Shown: positions 49,231-57,505, counted from the stretch's first letter. The stretch: DNA of 64,000 nt from Nonomuraea montanisoli (GCF_013363975.1 NZ_JABWGN010000007.1:124001-188000); one strand, 5' to 3'. The notes: a model not told the origin generated them from the letters alone. Translations and numbers: made by a program.

Positions 49231-50288
49231 CGGGCGCACGTGCGGGAGGTGTTGGCGGGGTTCACAGCGATCAGCTCTCGACCGGCGCTTTCAGCCTTGT
49301 GCGCGAGGATCGTCAGGAACACCCCCCAACCCGCGTCGAGGATGCTCTTGTTCAGCCCGGCCTTGGCCGCCGCGCGGTTGGGCAGGAATGCGCCCGACTG
49401 GTCGGGGTCAGGCTTCGGCGCCGGGGCCTTGGTCATGTTCGCGATCCGCAGGTCCTCGTGCGCGATCACGTCGTAGTCCTGCACCAGCGCCAGCGCTGCC
49501 TTGTGCGCGCCGTCCAGTCGTTGACGACGGACCTTGCCGTGCAGCGCGGCCACGCGGGCGACGGCCTTGCGCCTGCGTTTCGAGCCGCGCTTCTTACGTG
49601 CGAGGTTCCGCTGGGCGGCGGCGAGCCGGTCAGCGGAAGCGGCCAGGTGGCGCGGGTTGCCGACCTGCGCACCGTCCGAGGTGGTCAGGAACGATGCCAC
49701 GCCCATGTCGATTCCGGCGACCGCTCCGGTGGCGGGCAACGTCTCGGCCGGGACGTCGTCGCAGGACAGGACCACGTACCAGCGGGAGCCTTCCCGCTTC
49801 ACGCTGATCGTCTTCACCCGGCCCTGCACTGGCCGATGCTGGTGAACGCGGACATGCCCGACGCCTTGCAGGCGCACGAACGTGGCGGCCGGGGGGCCAG
49901 GCTGGGAGTCCCACCGGCAGCCGTCACCGTCCTTTGGCCACTCGACGGTGTCGAACCAGCCCCGGCCCTTGAAACGTGGGTATCCGGGCGTGCGGGCCGC
50001 TTTGACGCGGTCGAAGAACGCGCGGAACGCCTTGTCCAGACGCCGGAGCGTGGCTTGCTGGGAGGAGAACGACCAGCGGGCTTGGTCCGGGATGCAGGCG
50101 CGGATTTCTTTGAGCTGGGCGGACTGGTCGCCGTACCGGATAGAGATCTTCGTCCGCTTGTACGCTTCGCGGCGCTCTTCGAGGGCGGCGTTGTACAGGG
50201 CGCGGTGGTCGTCCAGGCACGCGGTCAGGGCGATCACCTGGTGGCGCGTCGGGCGCATGAGGAACTTGCAGGACCTACGCACGGCCAC
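49086..50288 (-). CDS. tnpB: TnpB, RNA-guided nuclease of IS605
   Basis: 400 residues from GTG 50288, overlapping the end of tnpA; ATG 50258 is an alternative. The RuvC catalytic residues are complete: Asp in GIDMGVASFLTTSDG, Glu in VIAHEDLRIANM and Asp in HADVNAAINI. A zinc ribbon is present (CARCGHYAKENRVTQ, then FRCTACRYEA), and the N-terminal half has YKRTKISIRYG and LRRLDKAFRAFFDRVKA typical for the family. With its guide RNA, TnpB cuts the empty donor site and helps the element persist. The gene looks intact. Confidence 0.95.
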   Translation of the reverse strand: MAVRRSCKFLMRPTRHQVIALTACLDDHRALYNAALEERREAYKRTKISIRYGDQSAQLKEIRACIPDQARWSFSSQQATLRRLDKAFRAFFDRVKAARTPGYPRFKGRGWFDTVEWPKDGDGCRWDSQPGPPAATFVRLQGVGHVRVHQHRPVQGRVKTISVKREGSRWYVVLSCDDVPAETLPATGAVAGIDMGVASFLTTSDGAQVGNPRHLAASADRLAAAQRNLARKKRGSKRRRKAVARVAALHGKVRRQRLDGAHKAALALVQDYDVIAHEDLRIANMTKAPAPKPDPDQSGAFLPNRAAAKAGLNKSILDAGWGVFLTILAHKAESAGRELIAVNPANTSRTCARCGHYAKENRVTQAEFRCTACRYEAHADVNAAINILRAGLALRDAAAA

Positions 50289-50640
50289 CGCCCTTGGGCG
50301 GCCTCTCATACTGCGTCTCGATGTAGCGCTGCACCGTCTCAGCGGACACGGCGCCGACCGTGGCCACGAAGTAGGACCGCGACCACAGCGTGGGCAGCTG
50401 AGAACGCAGGTGCGCGAATTCGGCGCGCAGGTGGTGGGAGGTGAAGCCCTTGAACCGGTTGGCCACATACGACGGCGAGTTCTTCGGATGCGGCTTGACG
50501 AACAACTGCACGTGGTCGGGCATCACCTCAAACGCCATGATCTCCCAGTCGTGCTCGTCGGACTTGGCGTGGATCAGCTCCTCCAGGCGGGTTTTCACCC
50601 GCCCGCCGAGGACCGGGCGGCGGTACCTCGGGCACCACAC
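50275..50640 (-). CDS. tnpA: TnpA, Y1-type single-strand transposase
   Basis: 121 residues from GTG 50640. The frame extends upstream to about 50690 (including LGYHVVWCPRYRR), but with no ATG/GTG/TTG start there; a CTG could serve. The nuclease motif is MPDHVQLFVKPH: HVQ in place of the usual HUH. The catalytic tyrosine is in ETVQRYIETQYERP. TnpA cuts and joins the element ends as single-stranded DNA at the terminal hairpins. It may be weakened by the start problem. The stop is inside the tnpB start region. Confidence 0.85.
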   Translation of the reverse strand: MWCPRYRRPVLGGRVKTRLEELIHAKSDEHDWEIMAFEVMPDHVQLFVKPHPKNSPSYVANRFKGFTSHHLRAEFAHLRSQLPTLWSRSYFVATVGAVSAETVQRYIETQYERPPKGGGRA

Positions 50641-50849
50641 GACGTGGTATCCGAGGTCATATGCCGCACCGGGGGAGGTACGCAGTGACGAGCCACACGA
50701 TCATTATGACGGCGTCACACATCTAATGCGCGAGGAACGGAGACCTCTAATGACCGAATCTGACGGGTCACTGCACGCTCGGGCCTTGGCGGCCCTCCCA
50801 TTCCCGATTCCCTCAACGGCTAAAGCCGCTGGTCCCCTCGGGAGAAACT

Positions 50850-50888
50850 GATGGACATGAGCAGGGAGGCGATCGCGAAGGCGATCAT
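50850..50888 (-). pseudogene. 5' part of the interrupted LysE-family gene
   Basis: ATG 50888 opens MIAFAIASLLMSI, the first helix of a LysE exporter, and stops at the insertion point. The frame connects exactly with TIPGPTTVV at 49051 when the IS605 element is removed. Confidence 0.85.
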
Positions 50889-51049
50889 GCCTCTCAGGAG
50901 CAGTCTTCCCTTCCGTGAGCCTTGCCACGATGGCCCGACATAAATCTAGATGACCGCTTTGCGGCATTCGGCGCCAGGTCATGAAGCCGCCGTCATCATG
51001 AGGGGGTACGCCCGGGCGCGCGATGGAAGGAAAGGACAGGTGGCCACCC

Positions 51050-51757
51050 ATGAGGCTGCTCATCGTCGGGGGCGCCGGCTTTCTCGGCGGCGAGCTGGCC
51101 CGGCAGGCGCTCGCCGCCGGCCACACCGTGGCCGCCACCTTCATGACCCGCCCCGGCGCGGCCCCGGGCGTCGCCTGGTCCCCTCTCGACGTCCGTGACC
51201 GGGAGGCGGTCGCCGAGCTGGTCGGCGCGCTCGCGCCGGACGTCGTCGTCAACGCCGCGCACCGCAAGGCGGACTGGACGGCGACGGCGGACGGCGCCGC
51301 CCACGTGGCCCTCGCCGTCGCGGCGGCCGGCGGGCGGCTGGTGCACGTGTCCAGCGACGCCGTCTTCTCGGGCGAGGCGGTCACCTACGCCGAGGATCGC
51401 GTGCCGGATCCGATCTCCCCGTACGGGGCGGCGAAGGCGGCGGCCGAGGTGGCGGTGCGGGCGATCGTGCCGGGCGCGGTGGTCGTCCGGACGTCCCTGA
51501 TCGTCGGTGACGGCCGCTCCGGCCATGAGTCGTTCGTACGCGCCCTGGCGACCGGCCGGAAGCAGGGCGTGCTGTTCACGGACGACGTGCGCTGCCCGGT
51601 GCATGTCGAGGACCTGGCCGCGGCGCGACTGGTGCGCGGCCGGCGGGCGGACATGGACGTGCCCGGCCCGCTGGACGTGCGGCTGGACTGCGCGGCGACA
51701 CAGCGGTGCCTGCGGACGCGGCTGCGGGGCGCGCGGGAGTTCCTGAGGCGTTCCTGA
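51050..51757 (+). CDS. RmlD-like NAD-dependent reductase/epimerase, possibly shortened
   Basis: 235 residues from ATG 51050. An extended-SDR fold: LLIVGGAGFLGGELARQAL, VVVNAAHRKADW, HVSSDAVFSGEA and the YxxxK pair in SPYGAAKAAAEV, as in dTDP-4-dehydrorhamnose reductases. Relatives I know are about 280 residues with more sequence between VEDLAAA and the C-terminal GPLDVRLD segment; here LVRGRRADMDV joins them directly, so an in-frame deletion of roughly 40 codons seems likely. No sugar genes are adjacent. Activity is uncertain. Confidence 0.78.
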   Translation: MRLLIVGGAGFLGGELARQALAAGHTVAATFMTRPGAAPGVAWSPLDVRDREAVAELVGALAPDVVVNAAHRKADWTATADGAAHVALAVAAAGGRLVHVSSDAVFSGEAVTYAEDRVPDPISPYGAAKAAAEVAVRAIVPGAVVVRTSLIVGDGRSGHESFVRALATGRKQGVLFTDDVRCPVHVEDLAAARLVRGRRADMDVPGPLDVRLDCAATQRCLRTRLRGAREFLRRS

Positions 51758-51780
51758 GGCAGGTCCCTCAGGACGCGGGT

Positions 51781-52164
51781 TCAGGGCTCGATGTGCGCCT
51801 TCATCGGCTGCCACGGCGCGGCGTCGAAGAGCAGCATGATCGAGGTGATCTTGCCGTCGGTGAGGCGGAAGTGCTCGGCCGTGCGCTGCGTGCCGACCGG
51901 CGTCGCGGTGTGCACGTCGTACACGAGTGTCGCCTCCGCCTCCCCGTACAGCTCGCTGATCAGGTCGACGCCCGTCACGATCGACACGAACCCCGGCAGG
52001 GTCGCCAGGTGGCCTTCCCGGTCCTCCGAGGTGATGAACGGGCTCTGGAAGCGGAACGGCTCTCCCAGGTGCTCGGCCGCCGCGCCCGCCTCCCCGCGGA
52101 AGCGCGACTCGTGGTAGCCGCGCACGGTGCGCCGGGTCTGTTCCGCGGCGGTCATGCTCGTCAT
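51781..52164 (-). CDS. SnoaL/NTF2-like small protein
   Basis: 127 residues from ATG 52164, which overlaps the MarR stop (ATGA); the longer frame is unlikely. The NTF2-like pattern is visible: YHESRFRGEAGAAAEHLGEPF, a beta-rich middle (LISELYGEAEATLVYDVHT) and RTAEHFRLTDGKITSIMLLFD. Members range from ketosteroid-isomerase-like enzymes to ligand-binding proteins. It is translationally coupled to the MarR gene and so probably its regulated target. Confidence 0.85.
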   Translation of the reverse strand: MTSMTAAEQTRRTVRGYHESRFRGEAGAAAEHLGEPFRFQSPFITSEDREGHLATLPGFVSIVTGVDLISELYGEAEATLVYDVHTATPVGTQRTAEHFRLTDGKITSIMLLFDAAPWQPMKAHIEP

Positions 52165-52736
52165 GGCTGTTCCCCGTTCTGGGAGAGGTGGGAGAGGCGG
52201 TCGGCGAGGTGGTGCTGGTTGGCGGCCATCCGCAGGCACAGGTCGCGGAAGACGACCAGTTCCTCGGCGGAGAACCCCTGGAACATGGCCCGCATGGCCA
52301 GCCGGGACGGCTCGCGGAACGCCTCGATCCAGGCTCGTCCGGCGGGAGTGATCCGGGCCAGCACCGAGCGCCGGTCGCCCGGGTCGGGGACCCGGCGGAC
52401 GAGCCCGTCGTTCTCCAGGGTGTCGACCAGGCCGGTGACGTTGCGGGAGCTGACCCCGGCGGCCCGGGCCAGGTCGCCGATGCTGATGCCCGCGTCGCTG
52501 CCGTTCAGCCGGATCAGCAGGTCCAGCGCGCCCGCGCTGACTCCCCGGCCCTGGGAGCCGTGTGCGCGCATGCGCTCGACGGAGTGGTAGGCGGTGCGGA
52601 CGGCGGCACCCGCCTCGAAGGTGAGCAGGGTGAGGGGGTCGGCGGGGTCGCCGGCGAAGTCCGCCATGGCGGCTCTGACCCGGGGGTCGTAGAGGGACCC
52701 GTCGGGGTCGCGGTCGTAGTTATGTACGTCCTTCAT
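52161..52736 (-). CDS. MarR-family regulator
   Basis: 191 residues from ATG 52736; TATCTT ends 6 nt before it (leaderless type), which supports this start over earlier in-frame codons. The winged helix is ISIGDLARAAGVSSRNVTGLVDTLE followed by VRRVPDPGDRRSVLARIT, flanked by helices for dimerisation. A perfect AGTACGTACT palindrome sits 17 bp upstream and is a likely operator. The SnoaL-like gene is downstream in the same operon. Confidence 0.9.
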   Translation of the reverse strand: MKDVHNYDRDPDGSLYDPRVRAAMADFAGDPADPLTLLTFEAGAAVRTAYHSVERMRAHGSQGRGVSAGALDLLIRLNGSDAGISIGDLARAAGVSSRNVTGLVDTLENDGLVRRVPDPGDRRSVLARITPAGRAWIEAFREPSRLAMRAMFQGFSAEELVVFRDLCLRMAANQHHLADRLSHLSQNGEQP

Positions 52737-52752
52737 GGTAAGAAGATAGATT

Positions 52753-52762
52753 AGTACGTACT
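52753..52762. promoter_or_regulatory. Perfect palindrome upstream of the MarR gene
   Basis: AGTACGTACT is self-complementary and lies just ahead of the leaderless-type -10 of the MarR gene. It is a candidate autoregulatory operator. Confidence 0.5.
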
Positions 52763-52977
52763 TCCCGATATGGCGAGTCCTCCGATACGCGATCCTCGGC
52801 GATGACGGGCAGGCTCCGGCCGGAGGCGCCAGGTACGGGTGCGACCACCGGGTCCTCGGCGACATCGCGGAGGGCAGGGGCCCAGGCCGAGCACGGGAAC
52901 GCGCGCTGGCCCGCCGCCGCGGCGCGCGAGGGCAAGGCCGTCGTGGGAGGCGTGAGCTGATCCCGGCGCCGCGGGCG

Positions 52978-54063
52978 TCACGACGGTTGCCCGGCCTCCT
53001 CGGGGAGGGGGTCCTGGCCGAGGAAGCGGGCCCCGTTGGCGGCGGAGGCCCGTACGGCGGCGAAGCCGTACTCGGTCATCTCCGCCTCGTACGCGCGCAC
53101 CGCCTTCACCGGGTCCCCGCCGCGGGCCAGGGCCGAGGCGAGGGTCGTCGCGTCGCGCAGGGCGACGTTCGCCCCGGCCCCGGCCGCCGGGCTCATCGCG
53201 TGGACGGCGTCCCCCAGCAGGGTGACCCGCGTCGCCGGCCAGGACGGGATCGGCACGCTGGTGCGCAGCTCCAGCGGGATGATCTCCGCCCACCGGGCGA
53301 TCATGTCGTGGACGCGGGGGTGCCAGCCGGGGGTCATCTCCATGACCAGCGCGCGAAGGTCCTCCTGGCTCATCAGGTCCAGGCCGGGAGGGAGGTCCTC
53401 GGCGCGGGCCCCGAAGGAGCACGTCGCGTAGCCCAGGGTGGGCGCGACCCCCACGGTCCGATGGCCGGGCCCGGTGATCGCGGTGAACACGTTCCCCATG
53501 TCGTACGCGAGAGCGAGCGGGATCTTGCCGTAGAGCTGGACCAGGCCGGTGCCCACGACCCGGGCGTGGGGCAGGTACCGCTCGCGCACGGCGGAGCCGA
53601 TCCCGTCGGCGCCCACCAGCACGTCCCCCATGACGGCGGACCCGTCCGCGAACCCGGCCGTGACCGTCGAACGGTGGCCCGTCTCCTCGTAGCCCGTCAG
53701 GCGGGCCCCGAACGTGACGGCGTCCTCCACACCGGCCAGCAGCGTCCGGCGCAACGCCTCGCGGTCCACGGACAGGTGCCGCCCGCCGTGCTCCATGACG
53801 TCCAGCACGTTCAGCCTCGGGTCGAGGCGGACGAAGCGCGGCTCCGGCACGTGCGCGCCGGCCAGGAGCTCCTCCCAGCGCCCGGCCGGCAGCGCCGAGG
53901 AGAGCGCCTCGATGCCCGTCTCGCCCAGGTGCAGCCGGTACCCCTGACGCCGGGAGCCCACCGCGGGGTCGCGCTCGTGGACGGACACCTCGATCCCGGC
54001 CCCGCGCAGCGCGTTGGCCAGGCACAGCCCGCCGACCCCCGCGCCGGCGACGATCACCCTCAC
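52978..54063 (-). CDS. FAD-dependent monooxygenase in an operon with an NmrA-like gene
   Basis: 361 residues from GTG 54063, overlapping the stop of the upstream NmrA-like gene (GTGA). FAD motif VIVAGAGVGGLCLANAL, GADGIGSAVRERYLPHA and LLGDAVHAMSPAAGAGANVAL are canonical. Between them EHGGRHLSVDREALRRTLL shows the DR motif of the class. The coupled NmrA-like gene suggests joint action in one pathway. This is the fourth PHBH-type enzyme in the window. Confidence 0.92.
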   Translation of the reverse strand: MRVIVAGAGVGGLCLANALRGAGIEVSVHERDPAVGSRRQGYRLHLGETGIEALSSALPAGRWEELLAGAHVPEPRFVRLDPRLNVLDVMEHGGRHLSVDREALRRTLLAGVEDAVTFGARLTGYEETGHRSTVTAGFADGSAVMGDVLVGADGIGSAVRERYLPHARVVGTGLVQLYGKIPLALAYDMGNVFTAITGPGHRTVGVAPTLGYATCSFGARAEDLPPGLDLMSQEDLRALVMEMTPGWHPRVHDMIARWAEIIPLELRTSVPIPSWPATRVTLLGDAVHAMSPAAGAGANVALRDATTLASALARGGDPVKAVRAYEAEMTEYGFAAVRASAANGARFLGQDPLPEEAGQPS

Positions 54064-54923
54064 GGCAGGAACCTCTCGAACGCGGCGGCGTGCTCGACGG
54101 CCCACGAGGCGAGCGTGGCGGGGGACGTCCCGGTGATCTCCTCGACCGTCGTGGTGACCGACGGCGGCACGGTCGCCGCCATCTTCGCGTACCCGTCGAG
54201 CAGCTCGTCCACGAACGAGTCCGGGAAGGACGGGTCCGCCAGCAGCCGCGCGCGCTCCTCCTCGCGGGACAGCTCCTGCCAGCGCAGCGGCCGGCCGACG
54301 GCCTCGCCGATCACCCGCACCTGCTCGGCCTGCGTCAGCACCTCCGGACCGGTCAGGGTGTAGCGGCGTCCCGCGTGCCCGGGGCCGGTCAGCGCGCTCA
54401 CCGCCGCCGCGGCGATGTCGTCCTCGTGGATCGGCGTCATCGCCACCGAGCCGTACGCTCCCCGGACGACGTCGCCGGCCCTGATCTGGTCGGCCCACCA
54501 CAGGGTGTTGACCATGAACGTGCTGGGGCTCAGCACCGTCCACTCCATGCCCGACTCCCGGATCAGGTGCTCGACGGTGGCGTGCCAGCGGGCGACGGGG
54601 TTCGGCTGCTGCTCGGGCGGCAGCCCGGGACGCACCCCGCCGCCGGTCATGAAGACGACGCGGCGCGCGCCGCGCTTGATCGCGTCGAGGTACGGGGCCG
54701 CCTGCTCGTCCGAGTGGAACGGCCACATTAGGAACACCGCCTCGACGCCGTCCAGGACGCCGGGCGCGGTCAGGTCGGGCACGACCACCTCGACCCCCTC
54801 AGGAAGCCGGGCGGACTCGGGGCGGCGGCTGGTGGCGCGCACGGCGGCGCCCGACCAGGTGAGCCGCTCGACCACCCTTCTGCCGACGTTGCCGGTGGAA
54901 CCGAATACCAGGTAAGTGCTCAT
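54060..54923 (-). CDS. NmrA-like NAD(P)-binding protein
   Basis: 287 residues from ATG 54923. The Rossmann motif YLVFGSTGNVGRRVVERL is at the N-terminus, followed by RATSRRPESARLP and LMWPFHSDEQAAPYL. The middle has WTVLSPSTFMVNTLWWADQI and IHEDDIAAAAVSAL. There is no SDR triad; it belongs to the NmrA/quinone-reductase-like group. It leads the operon with the monooxygenase at 52978 and is divergent from the Lrp gene at 55005. Confidence 0.9.
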   Translation of the reverse strand: MSTYLVFGSTGNVGRRVVERLTWSGAAVRATSRRPESARLPEGVEVVVPDLTAPGVLDGVEAVFLMWPFHSDEQAAPYLDAIKRGARRVVFMTGGGVRPGLPPEQQPNPVARWHATVEHLIRESGMEWTVLSPSTFMVNTLWWADQIRAGDVVRGAYGSVAMTPIHEDDIAAAAVSALTGPGHAGRRYTLTGPEVLTQAEQVRVIGEAVGRPLRWQELSREEERARLLADPSFPDSFVDELLDGYAKMAATVPPSVTTTVEEITGTSPATLASWAVEHAAAFERFLP

Positions 54924-54978
54924 GCGCCAACGATCGTCCCGGCAGGCCGGGCGGCGCACCTCAGACCAGGTTGAGTGC

Positions 54979-54998
54979 TGATTTCCGGCGTGAAATCA
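54979..54998. promoter_or_regulatory. Lrp-type palindrome before the double-HTH regulator
   Basis: TGATTTC (54979-54985) and GAAATCA (54992-54998) are perfectly inverted around CGGCGT, seven bases before the Lrp ATG and between it and the divergent NmrA operon. It is the likely operator of the regulator. Confidence 0.6.
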
Positions 54999-55004
54999 TG
55001 AAAT

Positions 55005-55976
55005 ATGGAGAAAAGCGGCTCGCTTGACGACCTCGATCTCGCTCTCGTGCACGCCCTGCAGCTCGACGGGCGGGCCGCGTTCAACCGGATCGGCGAGGTC
55101 CTGGGCGTCTCGGAGCACACGATCGCCCGGCGCTACCGGAGGCTGCGCGGGGAGGGCCTGCTGCGCGTCGTCGGCGTCCTCGACGGCGCCCTGTACGGGC
55201 ACACCTCCTGGGCGGTGCGGCTGGTCTGCACCCCCGACGCCGCCGGGCCGGTGGCCGAGGCGCTGGCCCGCCGTGACGACACGGTGTGGGTGCGCCTGAC
55301 GTCCGGCGGCACCGAGATCGTCTGCGGCGTCCACGCGGCCGGCGAGGACGGCGGCGAGCTGCTGCTGAAGAAGCTGCCGCGCACGCCCCGGGTCGTCGCC
55401 ATGACCGCGCACGCGTTTCTCCACATGTACGCGGGGTGGCGCAGCCGCGTCGCCGTCCTCTCCGACGACCAGGCGGCCCGGCTGCGTTTTCCTCCCCAGC
55501 CGCAGGACGTGCCGCCGTCCCCGGTGGCGGTCTCCCTCGGCGAGCAGGACCGGGCCGTGCTGCGGGTGCTCGCCCAGGACGGGCGGGCCGGTTACGGCGA
55601 GCTGGCGGCGGCCGGCCGCTGCTCGCAGTCCACGGTACGGCGGCGCCTCGACCACCTGCGCGGCGCCGGCGCGCTCAGGTTCGACGTCGAGATCCCGCCG
55701 CAGGCACTCGGCTACCGGGCGGAGGCATGGCTGTGGATGAAGGTGCGCCCGTCGCGGCTGGCGGAGGTCGGGGCGGCGCTGGCGGCGCACCCGGAGGTGG
55801 ACGTGGCCGCGGCCATCACCGGCCCGAGCAACCTCATGGCCGGTGTGACCTGCCGGGACACGCAGGACCTGTACCGGTACCTGACCGAGCGGGTCGCGCC
55901 CCTGGAGGGCGTGCGGGAGCTGGAGACGTCCCCGGTCATCCGCACCGTCAAGCGGGTGGGCACCGTCCTTCTGTGA
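55005..55976 (+). CDS. Tandem Lrp/AsnC-family regulator
   Basis: 323 residues made of two Lrp/AsnC units. The first HTH is RAAFNRIGEVLGVSEHTIARRYRRL (about 23-48) and the second is AGYGELAAAGRCSQSTVRRRL (about 197-217). Each is followed by a RAM-like alpha/beta sandwich (VCGVHAAGEDGGEL; LMAGVTCRDTQDLY). Double-length members are common in actinomycetes and can work as half-size oligomers. It probably regulates the divergent NmrA/monooxygenase operon through the TGATTTC palindrome. The ligand is unknown. Confidence 0.92.
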   Translation: MEKSGSLDDLDLALVHALQLDGRAAFNRIGEVLGVSEHTIARRYRRLRGEGLLRVVGVLDGALYGHTSWAVRLVCTPDAAGPVAEALARRDDTVWVRLTSGGTEIVCGVHAAGEDGGELLLKKLPRTPRVVAMTAHAFLHMYAGWRSRVAVLSDDQAARLRFPPQPQDVPPSPVAVSLGEQDRAVLRVLAQDGRAGYGELAAAGRCSQSTVRRRLDHLRGAGALRFDVEIPPQALGYRAEAWLWMKVRPSRLAEVGAALAAHPEVDVAAAITGPSNLMAGVTCRDTQDLYRYLTERVAPLEGVRELETSPVIRTVKRVGTVLL

Positions 55977-55999
55977 GGAAGCCGTGCTCCCATGAAGGA

Positions 56000-56905
56000 T
56001 CAGACGGAGACGGGCCTCAGGGGCTCGACCGGGCCGGGCAGCGGCAGGCCGCGCTCGCGCCACAGCTCCCGCATCCGGTCCGGGTAGTCGGTCACGATCC
56101 CCGACACCCCGAGGTCGAGCATGCGCGCCCCCAGCTCGGCGTCGTTGACCGTCCAGACCGCCACGTCCAGCCCCGCCGCGGCGGCCTGCGCCATCAGGCG
56201 CTCGTCCACCATCACGTGCTCGGGCGACAGCGTGGTGGCCCCGGCGTCGCGGGCGGCGGCGGGGACGTCGTCGCCGAGCTCGCCGTTCCAGTGCAGCGTG
56301 TCGGGCTCGATCAGGGCGAAGCGCCGCGTGCCGGGCGCCAGGGCCGCCGCCTGCGCGATGACGCGCCAGTCGAAGCTGAGGATGGCCACGTTGTCCAGCC
56401 GGCCGTGCCGGTCGAGCTCGTCGATCACGAGCCCGGTGAACAGCTCGGGGTCGGCGGTCAGCTCGGGCCTGGTCGGGTCGGACTTGAGCTCGACGTGCAG
56501 GCGCACGGCGTCGGCCTCGTAGGCGTTGACCAGGCCGAGCACCGCGCCCAGCGTGGGCATGCGCGTCTCGGGGATCGCCACCTGGGTGATCGCGAACGGG
56601 TCGTCGGGGTGCCGCGGCAGCCGCACGCCCACGTCGAGGGTGCGGAGCTGGGCGAGCGTCAGGGAGTTGATGGGCTTGCCGACGTACGGGAACGCCGGGT
56701 CGCCGGCGCGTACCGGCCGCGTGTCGGCGCTCGTGACGGCCGAGACCGTGAGGTCGTGCGTGAGCACGAGCCGCCGGTCGGCGGTGAGCGCGACATCCAG
56801 CTCCAGCGCGTGGACCCCGAGCTCCATCGTGCGGCTCAGGCCGGGCAACGTGTTCTCGGGCCAGAGGCCCCTAGCCCCCCGATGGCCATGTATCTCAACG
56901 CGCAC
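56000..56905 (-). CDS. Glycerophosphodiester phosphodiesterase
   Basis: 301 residues from GTG 56905. The GDPD TIM-barrel signature is clear: IHGHRGARGLWPENTLPGL with the catalytic histidine, ELDVALTADRRLVLTHD with the acid pair, then HVELKSD and the C-terminal VWTVNDAELGARMLDLGVSGIVTDYPD in two parts. No signal peptide, so it is probably cytoplasmic, cutting glycerophosphodiesters to glycerol 3-phosphate and an alcohol. It is close to and codirectional with the GNAT gene at 56997. Confidence 0.95.
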   Translation of the reverse strand: MRVEIHGHRGARGLWPENTLPGLSRTMELGVHALELDVALTADRRLVLTHDLTVSAVTSADTRPVRAGDPAFPYVGKPINSLTLAQLRTLDVGVRLPRHPDDPFAITQVAIPETRMPTLGAVLGLVNAYEADAVRLHVELKSDPTRPELTADPELFTGLVIDELDRHGRLDNVAILSFDWRVIAQAAALAPGTRRFALIEPDTLHWNGELGDDVPAAARDAGATTLSPEHVMVDERLMAQAAAAGLDVAVWTVNDAELGARMLDLGVSGIVTDYPDRMRELWRERGLPLPGPVEPLRPVSV

Positions 56906-56996
56906 ACCCGGACCCTACCGGGCCCCCGCCACCTTCCAGTGCCGCCACGCCGCATCCTTTTTGCCGGCAATATCCCGATGCATGAACCCGGGCGGA

Positions 56997-57419
56997 TCAG
57001 TGGGACGGGCCGTCGAAGGTCCAGCTGTAGATCACCTGGTCCGTCTCCGGATCGCCGCCCGCGCCCGCGTACGTGGCCTGCGCCGGCGCGTTGTCCCTGC
57101 CCGTCGCCGTCCACAGCCCGTACAGGCCGCGCTCCCGGGCCAGCCGGGCGAGGGCCAGCACCAGCGCCCGCGCGATGCCCTGCCCGCGGAAGCCCTCGTC
57201 CACGCCCAGCTCGTACAGGAACATCTCCGTGCCCTTGTCCGGATGCGTCATCTCCACGCCGGTGACCATCCCGGCGGGCGTCCCGTCCACGTACGCGATG
57301 AGGAGGTGGTGCCCCTCGTCCGCCAGGAACCTGGTGGTGGCCTCCCGGCGCGGCGTGGCGTCGAAGAGGCGGCCGGCCGCCTCGACGGCCTCGAACGCGG
57401 TGACCCGGCGGATGTCCAT
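56997..57419 (-). CDS. GNAT acetyltransferase, AAC(3)-I-like
   Basis: 140 residues with a complete GNAT fold: AGMVTGVEMTHP, EMFLYELGVDEGFRGQGIARALV (acetyl-CoA loop R/Q-x-x-G-x-A) and YAGAGGDPETDQVIYSW. The layout, with EMFLYELGV instead of the usual strand, resembles aminoglycoside 3-N-acetyltransferase I and related proteins; in non-producing actinomycetes it need not confer resistance. It precedes the GDPD gene in the same direction. Confidence 0.85.
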   Translation of the reverse strand: MDIRRVTAFEAVEAAGRLFDATPRREATTRFLADEGHHLLIAYVDGTPAGMVTGVEMTHPDKGTEMFLYELGVDEGFRGQGIARALVLALARLARERGLYGLWTATGRDNAPAQATYAGAGGDPETDQVIYSWTFDGPSH

Positions 57420-57505
57420 GGGGTCGAGGGTAGGGGTCCGATGTGAGGCGTCGCATGCCCTTTTTGCCTGGATAGCGGCAATCTTCGTGCAATAAGCTGA
57501 CCGTC

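Larger units (their letters stand above)
49052..50849 (-). mobile_element. IS200/IS605-family element with TnpA and TnpB
   Basis: About 1798 bp placed in a lysE-type gene. The limits are taken from the reading frame of lysE and could shift by up to three bases because of TC/A microhomology. The end at 49052 has a CCGCCCCC/GGGGGCGG hairpin (49059-49078), and the other end has a CAACGGC/GCCGCTG hairpin (50814-50831). No target duplication, as expected for IS605. It carries a Y1 transposase gene and an RNA-guided nuclease gene, both read to the left. Confidence 0.88.

Noticed and set aside
50726..50851. Short plus-strand frame in the left end of the IS605 element
   Set aside because: It lies in the terminal hairpin region, ends at the element boundary and shows no coding features.
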